Source: Herpetosiphon giganteus (GTDB lineage Bacteria; Chloroflexota; Chloroflexia; Chloroflexales; Herpetosiphonaceae). Taken from it: DNA of 64,000 nt. The stretch spans positions 186,001 to 250,000 of the forward strand of contig NZ_JAFBCZ010000003.1 of NCBI RefSeq assembly GCF_016907925.1, written 5' to 3'. Below are positions 7,975 to 16,420 of this stretch, one piece after another. The position numbers and the translations under genes are program-made. The notes under the pieces were generated by a model. The model was not told the DNA's origin, ran no database searches, and saw nothing but the letters and a program-made list of their open reading frames with translations. Position 1 is the first letter of the stretch. Each line of letters opens with the position of its first letter.

Positions 7975-8039
7975 TTGACAGATAGGGCATAGTAGGTAAT
8001 ATGAGACAAAATGTAACAGAGGTGATTCATCATGTCTCA
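7975..8039 (+). promoter_or_regulatory. Promoter and candidate operator for tnsABC-tniQ
   Basis: TTGACA (7975-7980), 16-base spacer, TAATAT (7997-8002): a near-consensus sigma-70-type promoter. Overlapping the end of the -10 is TGAGACA (8002-8008), repeated inverted as TGTCTCA at 8033-8039. This is an operator-like arrangement that would cover the transcription start. The rest of 7776-8145 holds no gene I can support. Confidence 0.6.
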
Positions 8040-8145
8040 AAATAAGACCTTATCTTACCACCCACCATAGTCCTAAATTCGATTCTATCCACATCTAAAC
8101 GATACACCGTACTCCCCTCGTAGGTCAATCTTTGACGGAGATTTT

Positions 8146-8784
8146 ATGCCGACCCGGAAAGTTCGTAACCGAGAGGGCAATATTATTGGTGCCTTCCCCA
8201 GCCTGAAAAACGGTCATACTGTCCACTACGAATCAACGATTGAGCGCGACCTTCTCTTCTTCCTCGAATTTGATCAAACTGTCCTTCGGTATGAACTACA
8301 GCCAATGGTGATTACCGGGCCAGACTCAGAAGGTAAACAGAGATCCTACACCCCTGACGTACTGATTACGCGCAAGTCAGGCAGAGAGCTGATTGAATGC
8401 AAGCCAGCCTCTCGGCTGGAGGATGATCACACCAAGCGCCAAATCGCTCTTGGTGTAACCTGGTGCGAGGCAAACGACTGCGACTACATTGTCATAACCG
8501 ACGCTGACCTTCGAGTTGGCAGTCAGCTCGCTAACCTGAAGCTCTTGTGGCGGTATGCCCGCATGGCTCCGCCATTATTCATTGTAGAGCATATTCGTCA
8601 GCTCCTCTTTCAAATCCCTGAGGGTAAATCTCTATCAGCGCTTGCTCAACGTCTGCTGGATGGGGGAGTAAGCCCTACTCCCGTAGCTACGATATACCAC
8701 TTGATTTTTCATCACATCCTTGCTGCTGATATTCACCAAGCTCTATCGCCTCAAAGTCTTATCACCTTGGCTTCGCCATCATAG
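8146..8784 (+). CDS. tnsA: TnsA endonuclease
   Basis: A 212-residue restriction-like endonuclease that nicks the 5' ends of the transposon while TnsB cuts the 3' ends. This makes transposition cut-and-paste rather than replicative. The TnsA core reads ESTIER (E33), YTPDVL (D71) and IECKP (E84, K86), so the E-D-E-K catalytic set is intact. The C-terminal part contains a helical TnsA-C-like region. It is the first gene of a tnsA-tnsB-tnsC-tniQ operon, with tnsB starting 8 bp after its stop. Length is shorter than E. coli TnsA (273 residues), as in many Tn7-like relatives. Confidence 0.9.
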   Translation: MPTRKVRNREGNIIGAFPSLKNGHTVHYESTIERDLLFFLEFDQTVLRYELQPMVITGPDSEGKQRSYTPDVLITRKSGRELIECKPASRLEDDHTKRQIALGVTWCEANDCDYIVITDADLRVGSQLANLKLLWRYARMAPPLFIVEHIRQLLFQIPEGKSLSALAQRLLDGGVSPTPVATIYHLIFHHILAADIHQALSPQSLITLASPS

Positions 8785-8792
8785 GAGGATTT

Positions 8793-10886
8793 ATGGCACG
8801 CATGCGGTTTCGAGTAGGCACGCGGTATCTGTTTAAAGAGCAGGTTTATCGGGTTGTACAGATGCTCGTCAACAACCAATTATTGATTGAAAATCAGAGT
8901 TTCGGAGGACAGTCCACCATCGCCTATGATGAACTGGTGGCACTATGGAAGGCTGGGGAATTGGTGTTTGAGGTTCCTTCGCCAATTGCGCGTCATCATT
9001 CCAAGAAACCTCTAGCAACGGAGTATACCCACGAGAGCTTTAGCCAGTTACCGAAAGCTTGGCGTGAAGAAGCTTGGAGACGCTACCAGCTACTCCTCCC
9101 CTTGCTGAAGAGACCAGAGGCCGAGCGTACCCGCGTGAACATCCAAGCATATACAGCTACATTGAATCCCACTGAACAGGAAAGTGCTACAAAGAGCCGA
9201 GGATTGGGAACAGCAATTAGTCCTCAAAGCATCGAGAGGTGGCTTCGACTATTTGAGCAAAGTGGCTATGATTTGAGAGCTTTGGTGCCCCGATTCCATC
9301 GAAGTTCTCGAAAGGGTGAGTCACGGCTGAATGCCGAGGTCAACGATATTATCCAGCAAGCCCTAACGGAATGCTCCATAAATCGACAGCATCGTACTGT
9401 TGATGATGTATATCTGAAGGTAGTAAACCTCATCGCTGAAGCCAATCGAACACGTCCTAAAACAGAGCAGTTGAAGCACCCTCATCCAAAAACGGTATAT
9501 CGCCGAATTAAGGCTTATGATCCTTCGCTTATTCATAGGCGATTATCGCGTGTAGAAGCTCAAGCCGATGCAACCGTGACTGGCGGAGTTACGGTGAGCC
9601 GTATCCTGGAACGTGTTGAGATTGATCATACTCTGCTTGATATCTTGCTTGTTGATGAAGAAGACGGGTTAGTAATCGGACGACCGACCCTCACCTTTGC
9701 TCTTGATGTGTATAGCGGCATGCCCTTTGGTTTTTACATCGGATTTGAACCTCCCAGTTACTACACTGTCGCTAGCTGCTTACTTCATGGAATATTGCCT
9801 AAACCGGATGTTTGCAAGTTATATGATACTGCTCATCAATGGCCCGTATATGGATTAGCTGAAACATTGATTATAGATAACGCTAAGGAGCTTATTGGTC
9901 GTGACCTGGAAGAAGCCTGTGGTCAGTTAGGTATTATTCTAGAGAGAATGCCAGTACGCACACCTTGGTTCAAGGCAGCAGTAGAGCGATACTTCAAGAC
10001 TCAAAACACAGGATTACTTCATCTTTTGCCAGGGACAACATTCTCTAATGTTCTCATGAAAGGTGATTACAATGCGGGTGGAGAAGCATGTCTGTCACTG
10101 GCAGCCTTTCTGAAGATCCTTCACATCTTTCTCTTGGATATCTATGCGCAGCGATGGAATAGCAGTAAGAAAGCAGTGCCCGCCAAACTATGGGAAGAGG
10201 GAATGCTCAGCGGTATTCTCCCATCCTTACACACTAGCGCTGAGGAAACACGTATCCTGCTAATGCGAACAGAGACTCGTGTGATTCAGCGCAGCGGGAT
10301 CGAATTTGAATGTCTTTACTATCGTAATCTTGAATTAGCACGTCTGCGTTCTCTCCTCCCGAAAAACGAACGGAGGGTCAAAATTAAATTTGATCCATCT
10401 GACATTAGCACTATCTATGTAATCGATCCAATCACAGGCAGCTCAATTCCTGTACCCGCTGCAAATCAGGAATATACAAAAGGTCTTTCATTATGGAAGC
10501 ACAGAATCATTAAGAATTTTACTCTCGCAGAGAAGAATGAGGTTGACATCGAGGGTCTGGCTGCGGCAAAAGCCAAAATTCAAAAAATTGTCGCTGATGA
10601 GTACATAAATAGCCGCCGTAACAAGGGGCGAAAAACCGCAGCACGATATTTGGACATTGGAACCTCACCTGTGGTAGGCGCGATCTCTCCTGATCAACCT
10701 ACACTTCCAGTCATAAATCATAAAGACCTCCCACCTATTCCTCAAGATCCTCCCCAGGCTTCGGTAGCTGCTGATGCTAATCCTTCAGCATCAACAGCTA
10801 CCGACCTATCCGCGATTTTTGGGGAGGGTTTAGATCTTGACATGACGGGATGGAGCGGTGACTACAATCTTCTTAGCAACAAGTGA
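8793..10886 (+). CDS. tnsB: TnsB transposase (DDE integrase)
   Basis: A 697-residue DDE/retroviral-integrase-fold transposase that binds the end repeats, cleaves 3' ends and joins them to target DNA. Catalytic residues are visible: D278 in 'VEIDHT', D362 in 'LIIDNAKEL', and E398 in 'WFKAAVERYF'. The first 250 residues hold helix-turn-helix DNA-binding domains. A Mu-transposase C-terminal beta-barrel follows the core, and the last 80 residues are Pro/Ala-rich, as expected for a TnsC-contacting tail. Preceded by AGGAGG; lies 8 bp after tnsA and 7 bp before the tnsC start. Length agrees with Tn7 TnsB (about 700). Confidence 0.93.
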   Translation: MARMRFRVGTRYLFKEQVYRVVQMLVNNQLLIENQSFGGQSTIAYDELVALWKAGELVFEVPSPIARHHSKKPLATEYTHESFSQLPKAWREEAWRRYQLLLPLLKRPEAERTRVNIQAYTATLNPTEQESATKSRGLGTAISPQSIERWLRLFEQSGYDLRALVPRFHRSSRKGESRLNAEVNDIIQQALTECSINRQHRTVDDVYLKVVNLIAEANRTRPKTEQLKHPHPKTVYRRIKAYDPSLIHRRLSRVEAQADATVTGGVTVSRILERVEIDHTLLDILLVDEEDGLVIGRPTLTFALDVYSGMPFGFYIGFEPPSYYTVASCLLHGILPKPDVCKLYDTAHQWPVYGLAETLIIDNAKELIGRDLEEACGQLGIILERMPVRTPWFKAAVERYFKTQNTGLLHLLPGTTFSNVLMKGDYNAGGEACLSLAAFLKILHIFLLDIYAQRWNSSKKAVPAKLWEEGMLSGILPSLHTSAEETRILLMRTETRVIQRSGIEFECLYYRNLELARLRSLLPKNERRVKIKFDPSDISTIYVIDPITGSSIPVPAANQEYTKGLSLWKHRIIKNFTLAEKNEVDIEGLAAAKAKIQKIVADEYINSRRNKGRKTAARYLDIGTSPVVGAISPDQPTLPVINHKDLPPIPQDPPQASVAADANPSASTATDLSAIFGEGLDLDMTGWSGDYNLLSNK

Positions 10887-10893
10887 GGCAACA

Positions 10894-11949
10894 ATGACTG
10901 CATATAAGCCACTTCCAGATCTTTCGCACGATGAAATCCTATTGTTACCTGCTGAGCAAAGGCTACCTTATGTTGAGGGTGTTCGCGTTAACTATCCCCG
11001 CTGGAATACTTTGCTTCAACTCATCGAAGAGTGCCACAATACACAGCCATATAGTGCTGAACCTCCCTGTATACTGATCGTCGGTCCAACCGGAGCAGGA
11101 AAAACAAAGCTGCATGAGTCTTATAGGCAGCGCTATAAGTCGATTACAACAGAGTTTGGAAGAATTATCCCTATCCTATGTGGTGAAATACCTGCATACG
11201 CGACTATCTCCTCTTTATTAACGGCACTTCTCACCGGACTAGGAGATCCACGTCCTGATCGAGGGACTATTGATGGAAAAACAATTCGATTAAAGAATCT
11301 AATTCGTGATTGCCAAGTTCAACTTTTTATCCTTGATGAAGTTCAGCACTTCATTGATCGGGATAACAAGAAAATTCTTCTTAACGTGAGTAATTGGCTC
11401 AAAGCTCTGATCAAAGACACGAAGGTCGCCTGCATACTTGTCGGACTGGAGGGAGAGGCAAACAAGGTTGTTGACGCAAATCCTCAACTCGCCCGACTCT
11501 TCGGCGATTCTCATTTGCTAGCCCCATTTCAATGGGACATTGACCAGCGAAACACAATCGCTGAGTTCATCAAATTTCTAACTCAGTTGCAAATGTTATT
11601 GCCGCTCCGTGAGGCAACAAAGTCAGATCTACACACATTCAATGTTGCCCTTCGATGCTTTTTGGCGAGCGAAGGACTTATGGCCCATCTTATGAAACTT
11701 ATTCGAGGTGCAACAGCAATGGCTCTTATAGATGGTCAAGAGTACCTTACACTAGAATACTTATCCCAAGCTTTCTTGAAATACTTAGCACCGGATCGAC
11801 GCAATATTAAGAATCCATTTACTGCTAATATGCCAGAGATGCCAAGAAAGAAATCAGATACACCATCAGTGGGAGAGGCTGCAACCAATAATCGTGCAAG
11901 TAAAAGGAAGCCTTCAGACCCTACGTTGGGCGATGTCATCAGGAGCTAA
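10894..11949 (+). CDS. tnsC: TnsC AAA+ target regulator
   Basis: A 351-residue AAA+ ATPase of the TnsC/TniB group. It polymerises on target DNA marked by TniQ and calls in the transposase. Walker A is GPTGAGKTK, Walker B LFILDEVQHF, and 'ACILVGLEGE' provides sensor 1. I use the ATG at 10894, seven bases after the tnsB stop with GTGAGG upstream; an in-frame ATG at 10858 would overlap tnsB by 29 bp. The C-terminal 40 residues are Pro-, Lys- and Ser-rich. It is shorter than Tn7 TnsC (555) and closer in size to TniB or CAST TnsC. tniQ follows after 2 bp. Confidence 0.9.
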   Translation: MTAYKPLPDLSHDEILLLPAEQRLPYVEGVRVNYPRWNTLLQLIEECHNTQPYSAEPPCILIVGPTGAGKTKLHESYRQRYKSITTEFGRIIPILCGEIPAYATISSLLTALLTGLGDPRPDRGTIDGKTIRLKNLIRDCQVQLFILDEVQHFIDRDNKKILLNVSNWLKALIKDTKVACILVGLEGEANKVVDANPQLARLFGDSHLLAPFQWDIDQRNTIAEFIKFLTQLQMLLPLREATKSDLHTFNVALRCFLASEGLMAHLMKLIRGATAMALIDGQEYLTLEYLSQAFLKYLAPDRRNIKNPFTANMPEMPRKKSDTPSVGEAATNNRASKRKPSDPTLGDVIRS

Positions 11950-11951
11950 GA

Positions 11952-14090
11952 ATGCTTATTAATCGCCTGAAACCATACAGTCTGGAAAGTCTATCAGGCT
12001 ATATGGAGAGGTTGCGAAGGGTAAACTATTATGAAGAAAGACTTTGGTACCTTGACTTCTTTCCCTCATCTTTGAGAGAACCGTTAGATCACCTTAAGCA
12101 ACCGAAAAATTATGAGATCCTATCAGAATTAACTGGGTTGTCTCCGATCCAAATCTACAGGATGACTGTTCATAGGTTCTGTGAGATGTATAACCCTCGA
12201 CATTTTGAGCAAAGAATAGTCGATAGAGAACGATCTTTTTGGAATCAGGGTGGTTTGAATGCATTTATTCATGGATCGAACACCTGGAAAATATGTCCTT
12301 GGTGTTGGGCTAAACACCAGACGCTATTCATACCATGGTCAGCACGTCCGGTTACAACCTGTTTCACTCATGAGGTGCTCCTGGTCGATACTTGCTCAAC
12401 CTGTCGGGAGCCACTTCAGATAAATCTTGTAGAAGGCAAGTGCAAAAGTTGTGCTACTCCCCTCGGCGAATTGCCCGTAATCTCCATCAGAGAGCATAAA
12501 AATAGTCTGCAACTGCAACATGTAGTATGGGGAGCTTTAGGCTTCGCACCCTCTTATCCAGTGGGAGAGTTGGCTGAAGATCATCCTTTCCTTATCGCGC
12601 CTCAATCGCACATCATACAGTTCTTATGGAGAGGGTATAATTTAATGCACATATATGATAGGCATAGCCCTCTATTGAACCAGTCGCAACTTCTTACAGG
12701 TACTCATTGGGAGTTTCCTCCACAGAATATCCGTACTGCTTCGATTGCAGAGGTTCATGGTGCTCTAACTGCAATGTGTCAGCTTTTGTACGGTTGGCCT
12801 CAATCTTGGTACGATTTGCTAGAACGCATCCTCAATGCTGATGATAGCAGAATCTCTAACTCTTTCCCAGCCGTACTAATGAAACGTTTCAGAGGAGATG
12901 ACTGGATATGGCTGCGCAAGAGCTGGGCGGATTTTGTGAGCCAAAATATGTATGATAATCCTGCCATGGTGCCGTGGCTCCGCTACTACCGTGCAATACA
13001 GCACGAGACTTCAACCTATAACCCTCCACTGTTATCACAAAAAGAGGCAGCGAAGATGTTAGGAGTAGCAGAGCTACGGCTCAAAAAGTTTGTTGAGCAG
13101 GGGATGCTCGTAGCCACTGCCAAACCAGAAAAACCAGAGCGATATATTTGGCAACTCATTGACGCAGGAAGCGTTGAAAAACTGCGAATTGAGCGTTCGC
13201 AATATTTCACACTGTATCAGGTGGCTGAGTACATTGGTCTTAGCAAACGGCATGTCGTTGCGCTGGTTGCAGCTGGAATCATTGAGGCAACCCATGGGCC
13301 ACTTGTTGACAACCAATCTACATGGGAATTCGACGTTAGGGATATTGATACTGCTATGAAAAGACTATTGGAGCATATTCCTGTACAACTTCCTACACGT
13401 AACCGTAATTCTAATAAAATAACTGACTTTCAACGCGGACAGCGCTCCATGACATTATATAACTTAGGGTTACCTCGACTCATTCTTGATATTTATCAGG
13501 GCATACTACCTGCATTCCGTGCCATCGATGAGCTGAGGTTTGATATCCTATGGTTTCATACTATCGACTTCTCACAGTACCAATCGGACTATCGAAATAC
13601 TTGCTCAGGAAGTCTGTCGGTTAATACGGTATGTGAGCGCTTAAACTGCAAACCAACAACGCTACGCCGATTATATGCAACAGGTTTACTAGTACCAATT
13701 ACAGATCAGACTGATACATTAACTATTAGACATCTTTATGCCGAGAACGATATAGCTATATTCCTTGCAAACTATATTGATTCACGTCAAGCAGCTGAAC
13801 TACTTAGTATTTCTCAAATAACTATTCAGAGTTGGGTACGCATAGGTCGATTAGTTGCGGTAACAGGGCCGGATATTGATGGAAGTCATGCTTACCGTTT
13901 TGACAGGGCGTCCTTAGTCCAATGGCGTTTTGAGCGCCTAACCTTTGGCGAAGCCATGAAGGTTCTACACATCAGTAAGGCCACGTTGCACCGCTGGGTA
14001 GCAAGTGGAAAATTACATCATATTGACGATATGGGAGGAAAACAGCGATGGTTCTGGAAAAAAGATATTTTGGAACTGGTGAATAAGTAA
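11952..14090 (+). CDS. tniQ: TniQ/TnsD-like target selector with five HTH modules
   Basis: A 712-residue target-site selector. The N-terminal TniQ domain (residues 1-180) has the 'LESLSGYMERLRR' start and zinc-ribbon cysteines (ICPWC, then CSTC and CKSC). From about residue 358, helix-turn-helix modules of the excisionase/MerR type follow one another, at roughly 359-390, 419-450, 556-585, 610-640 and 663-695. Each has the 'xxAAxxLgxsxxtlxxWvxxGxL' pattern. TnsD of Tn7 binds the glmS end through its C-terminal part; by analogy this array may read the gyrB end. It is the only TniQ protein here, and no Cas partner is present, so fixed-site insertion is the likely pathway. A hairpin ends the operon. 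Confidence 0.88.
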   Translation: MLINRLKPYSLESLSGYMERLRRVNYYEERLWYLDFFPSSLREPLDHLKQPKNYEILSELTGLSPIQIYRMTVHRFCEMYNPRHFEQRIVDRERSFWNQGGLNAFIHGSNTWKICPWCWAKHQTLFIPWSARPVTTCFTHEVLLVDTCSTCREPLQINLVEGKCKSCATPLGELPVISIREHKNSLQLQHVVWGALGFAPSYPVGELAEDHPFLIAPQSHIIQFLWRGYNLMHIYDRHSPLLNQSQLLTGTHWEFPPQNIRTASIAEVHGALTAMCQLLYGWPQSWYDLLERILNADDSRISNSFPAVLMKRFRGDDWIWLRKSWADFVSQNMYDNPAMVPWLRYYRAIQHETSTYNPPLLSQKEAAKMLGVAELRLKKFVEQGMLVATAKPEKPERYIWQLIDAGSVEKLRIERSQYFTLYQVAEYIGLSKRHVVALVAAGIIEATHGPLVDNQSTWEFDVRDIDTAMKRLLEHIPVQLPTRNRNSNKITDFQRGQRSMTLYNLGLPRLILDIYQGILPAFRAIDELRFDILWFHTIDFSQYQSDYRNTCSGSLSVNTVCERLNCKPTTLRRLYATGLLVPITDQTDTLTIRHLYAENDIAIFLANYIDSRQAAELLSISQITIQSWVRIGRLVAVTGPDIDGSHAYRFDRASLVQWRFERLTFGEAMKVLHISKATLHRWVASGKLHHIDDMGGKQRWFWKKDILELVNK

Positions 14091-14098
14091 AACTTTAT

Positions 14099-14150
14099 AC
14101 TATTGAATTCGGTATACTTATCTTAGGATGGATATACCGAATTCAATAGT
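14099..14150. terminator. Hairpin between tniQ and FtsK-like gene
   Basis: Perfect 18-base arms (14099-14116 and 14133-14150, ACTATTGAATTCGGTATA and its complement) with a 16-base loop. It lies 8 bp after tniQ, between convergent genes. It has no long U-tract, so termination may be weak or bidirectional. Confidence 0.6.
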
Positions 14151-14164
14151 AATTAACTTCAATA

Positions 14165-15232
14165 TCAATCACTTTCATGGATTAAACTTTCATTACTGTA
14201 TATTGATCGTATCAATTTTCTTTGGCCATTATCGTTAATCATACTAAATAAACCTTGATATGAATATGGAAGATCTAGAACCATTTTTGTATGGATTATA
14301 GAAGTATTTGGTATATCCTTCGTAGTATATCTATAGATAATAGGATGTATTTCCTTTGGAATCGGTCCAAGAATATGAGTATCAAGTAGTGTATACCACT
14401 GATGATAAATTTGATTGGAATAAATACTATCAATAATGACCCGAAATCCAAAATTTGGGGCAAATGTAATAAGCATTTTTATCCATTCGTTGAGAGTATC
14501 TTCTCCTATACAGAGACTGAGTAAGGGAATATCTGTGAGGTAAATAACGATAAGAGGTAAATCATCTTCTGGATAGTCTTTCCATGAAATAATATTCAAC
14601 TGTTCAAATAACTTTATACGATTAAGAATTTCCTGATAAATTAATCCAATAGATTTCTCAAAATCTGTAATAGTCGAAGCATAATAATAAGTGTAAGAAC
14701 TATTCTTTAGTTGCATAAAATCAAGGTTTTTTAAATCGATAATAATAAATTGAATTTCTTTAGAAGATCTATTGAGTATTAACGATAAAATTCCTGTATT
14801 AACTACAGTGGTTTTCCCATATCGCTTAGGCCCAAAGATACCAATACTATGGGTTGTTAATAGATTAGCACAAGCTAAATGGAAGGATAGTCTGTCATCA
14901 TCTACTTCATCTATATACCATCCTAATGGAAAAGGATATGAAGTTAGGGTATCTGATGGAAGTACATCTAATGCCATATCAAATGATGGAGAGGTAAGAG
15001 GAATTTTTTGAGGCTGAAAAGATGTTGTTTGTACAATAGTTGGTAAACTATCAGTATCTCCTTGAGTTGATCTATCACTATCATACCAAGCGTCAGTCAT
15101 TCGCTGAGGTATATCACGAAGAACCTTCCAGACATGGTGCGTTCTATCTGGATACCTCCAAAGGTACATTAACCCAATGAGTGTCCATATGATAACGAGA
15201 TCTCCAATATAGCTCCATATAAATTCCAGCAT
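14165..15232 (-). CDS. Membrane-anchored FtsK/HerA-like P-loop ATPase
   Basis: A 355-residue protein with an N-terminal hydrophobic helix (about residues 5-26), a 70-residue polar linker, and a P-loop ATPase domain. Walker A is GPKRYGKT (134-141), and a Walker B-like strand is PLIVIYLTD near residue 230. The 'IQFIIIDLKNLDFMQL' stretch matches the FtsK/SpoIIIE-type 'iDpKgvel' region. It is much shorter than cellular FtsK, lacks a gamma domain, and is strongly AT-biased. It is probably a membrane-tethered DNA pump or a cargo defence component. It stands alone on the minus strand between tniQ and an Xre gene. Family assignment is moderate; role unknown. Confidence 0.6.
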   Translation of the reverse strand: MLEFIWSYIGDLVIIWTLIGLMYLWRYPDRTHHVWKVLRDIPQRMTDAWYDSDRSTQGDTDSLPTIVQTTSFQPQKIPLTSPSFDMALDVLPSDTLTSYPFPLGWYIDEVDDDRLSFHLACANLLTTHSIGIFGPKRYGKTTVVNTGILSLILNRSSKEIQFIIIDLKNLDFMQLKNSSYTYYYASTITDFEKSIGLIYQEILNRIKLFEQLNIISWKDYPEDDLPLIVIYLTDIPLLSLCIGEDTLNEWIKMLITFAPNFGFRVIIDSIYSNQIYHQWYTLLDTHILGPIPKEIHPIIYRYTTKDIPNTSIIHTKMVLDLPYSYQGLFSMINDNGQRKLIRSIYSNESLIHESD

Positions 15233-15378
15233 AATACCTCGGATGCGACTCAGAGACTATATATATTTGCATAGGATTATTATCTATCCTGAGTATCTCA
15301 GTATACCATTAAGTCGTACTAATAGATCTATAGAATCACACCTATGAGTTCTGTATCTCGTACTATGTAGTTCATACA

Positions 15379-15618
15379 ATGTTGTTCATGATAAACGGTG
15401 TAGAACTACGAAAACAATTTGGCCGCCGTATCCGATATTTACGACGTCTTAATGATCTTACACAAAACCAACTTGCAGAAAGAACGAACTACTCAACGGA
15501 ATATATTAGTCGGATTGAACGAGGAATTGGAAATCCTTCTTTTGACACGATCGCAGCTTTAGCTACAGCGCTTGACGTTGAAGCAAGTACACTATTTATG
15601 TTTCCTCCCAATGTTTAG
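15379..15618 (+). CDS. Small Xre-family HTH regulator
   Basis: A 79-residue protein that is almost entirely a Cro/C1-type helix-turn-helix: RIRYLRRLNDLTQNQLAERT, then YSTEYISRIERG, then FDTIAALATALDV. Small repressors like this are common in mobile elements and restriction or defence cargo. It is divergent from the FtsK-like gene across 146 bp and convergent with the Ssp-like operon, from which a strong terminator separates it. The start could be the first ATG (15379) or the ATG at 15388; no clear ribosome site decides. It may regulate the FtsK-like gene or the defence operon; this is inferred. Confidence 0.75.
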   Translation: MLFMINGVELRKQFGRRIRYLRRLNDLTQNQLAERTNYSTEYISRIERGIGNPSFDTIAALATALDVEASTLFMFPPNV

Positions 15619-15772
15619 CCCCAGCTTGTAAAATATTCTTGGTTTAACGAGACAAGCACCATCTATCTGGTCTAATGAATCATAAAACCTTATTCATCAT
15701 TAATCATACTGCTAGCAATAATTATTCATATTATCAACGTACTAAATTAGAGTCAGATATTGCATAATAATC

Positions 15773-15824
15773 AAAAAAATAAATATGCGCGTATCAACTT
15801 CTATACGCGCATATTTATTTTTTA
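15773..15824. terminator. Bidirectional terminator at end of Ssp-like operon
   Basis: Arms of 21-22 bases (15773-15794 and 15803-15824) pair almost perfectly around the loop CAACTTCT, flanked by A7 and T6 runs. It serves the converging Xre gene and the five-gene minus-strand operon. Confidence 0.85.
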
Positions 15825-15873
15825 TTATTTTATATTACCTGTATTCATGATAAAATAAATAGTATCAAGCTAT

Positions 15874-16407
15874 TTAAATATTCAACTTAATTTGAGATGA
15901 TTCATCTGGCCGATTAGACTTTTTTTTGGCTTTTTGCGTTGTTGGTGAACTAGAAATAGGATTATAAAGTTTAATAAAATCCATTACTACATTTTCAGCT
16001 GTATTCTGAATATGGGCTAGAGTTGTTGCACTACTAGGCATAACGTTTGATATAATTCTCATCGCTGGTATGGTCTTTCCTCTAGCTCTATACAAACGGC
16101 TTTGAACAAGGTATTCCACCCCCTCTCGATGAGTTCTATCTATACCTATGAAACGAGCATCATTTGGTAAAGAGTAGGCAAAGACATTTAGATCACCAAC
16201 AGAATTTAAGTCTATTCCAGCATCAAACAATCTAGTTCTTAGGGTTCCATAAGTACTAATATGCGCAGCAAATCGACCAATAACGCCGTGACGATCATTA
16301 GTTTGACCTATATATAATGCTTTATGGGTATTAGAATAAATTATATATATATAGGCGCGTCCAATACCCATAAAGCAGTCGTTAAGCCTCAGTAGAATTG
16401 AACTCAT
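15874..16407 (-). CDS. GIY-YIG nuclease-domain protein
   Basis: A 177-residue protein with a GIY-YIG endonuclease fold. Evidence is the 'YIYII' strand near residue 19, 'LYIGQTND' as the YIG element, then 'GRFAAHI' supplying the catalytic Arg, and a candidate Glu in 'EGVEYLVQ'. The C-terminus is basic and Ser-rich (KAKKKSNRPDESS). It is the last gene of the operon, 13 bp after the GHKL ATPase. An AAGGAA precedes the ATG with an 8-9 base gap. In this setting a nuclease would be the DNA-cutting arm of the defence system. The fold call is good; which DNA it cuts is unknown. Confidence 0.75.
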   Translation of the reverse strand: MSSILLRLNDCFMGIGRAYIYIIYSNTHKALYIGQTNDRHGVIGRFAAHISTYGTLRTRLFDAGIDLNSVGDLNVFAYSLPNDARFIGIDRTHREGVEYLVQSRLYRARGKTIPAMRIISNVMPSSATTLAHIQNTAENVVMDFIKLYNPISSSPTTQKAKKKSNRPDESSQIKLNI

Positions 16408-16420
16408 TGATTACATTTCC

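Noticed and set aside
8146-14090. CRISPR-associated transposon (CAST)
   Set aside because: TnsA-B-C and TniQ are present, but no Cas genes and no CRISPR repeats are seen anywhere in the window.
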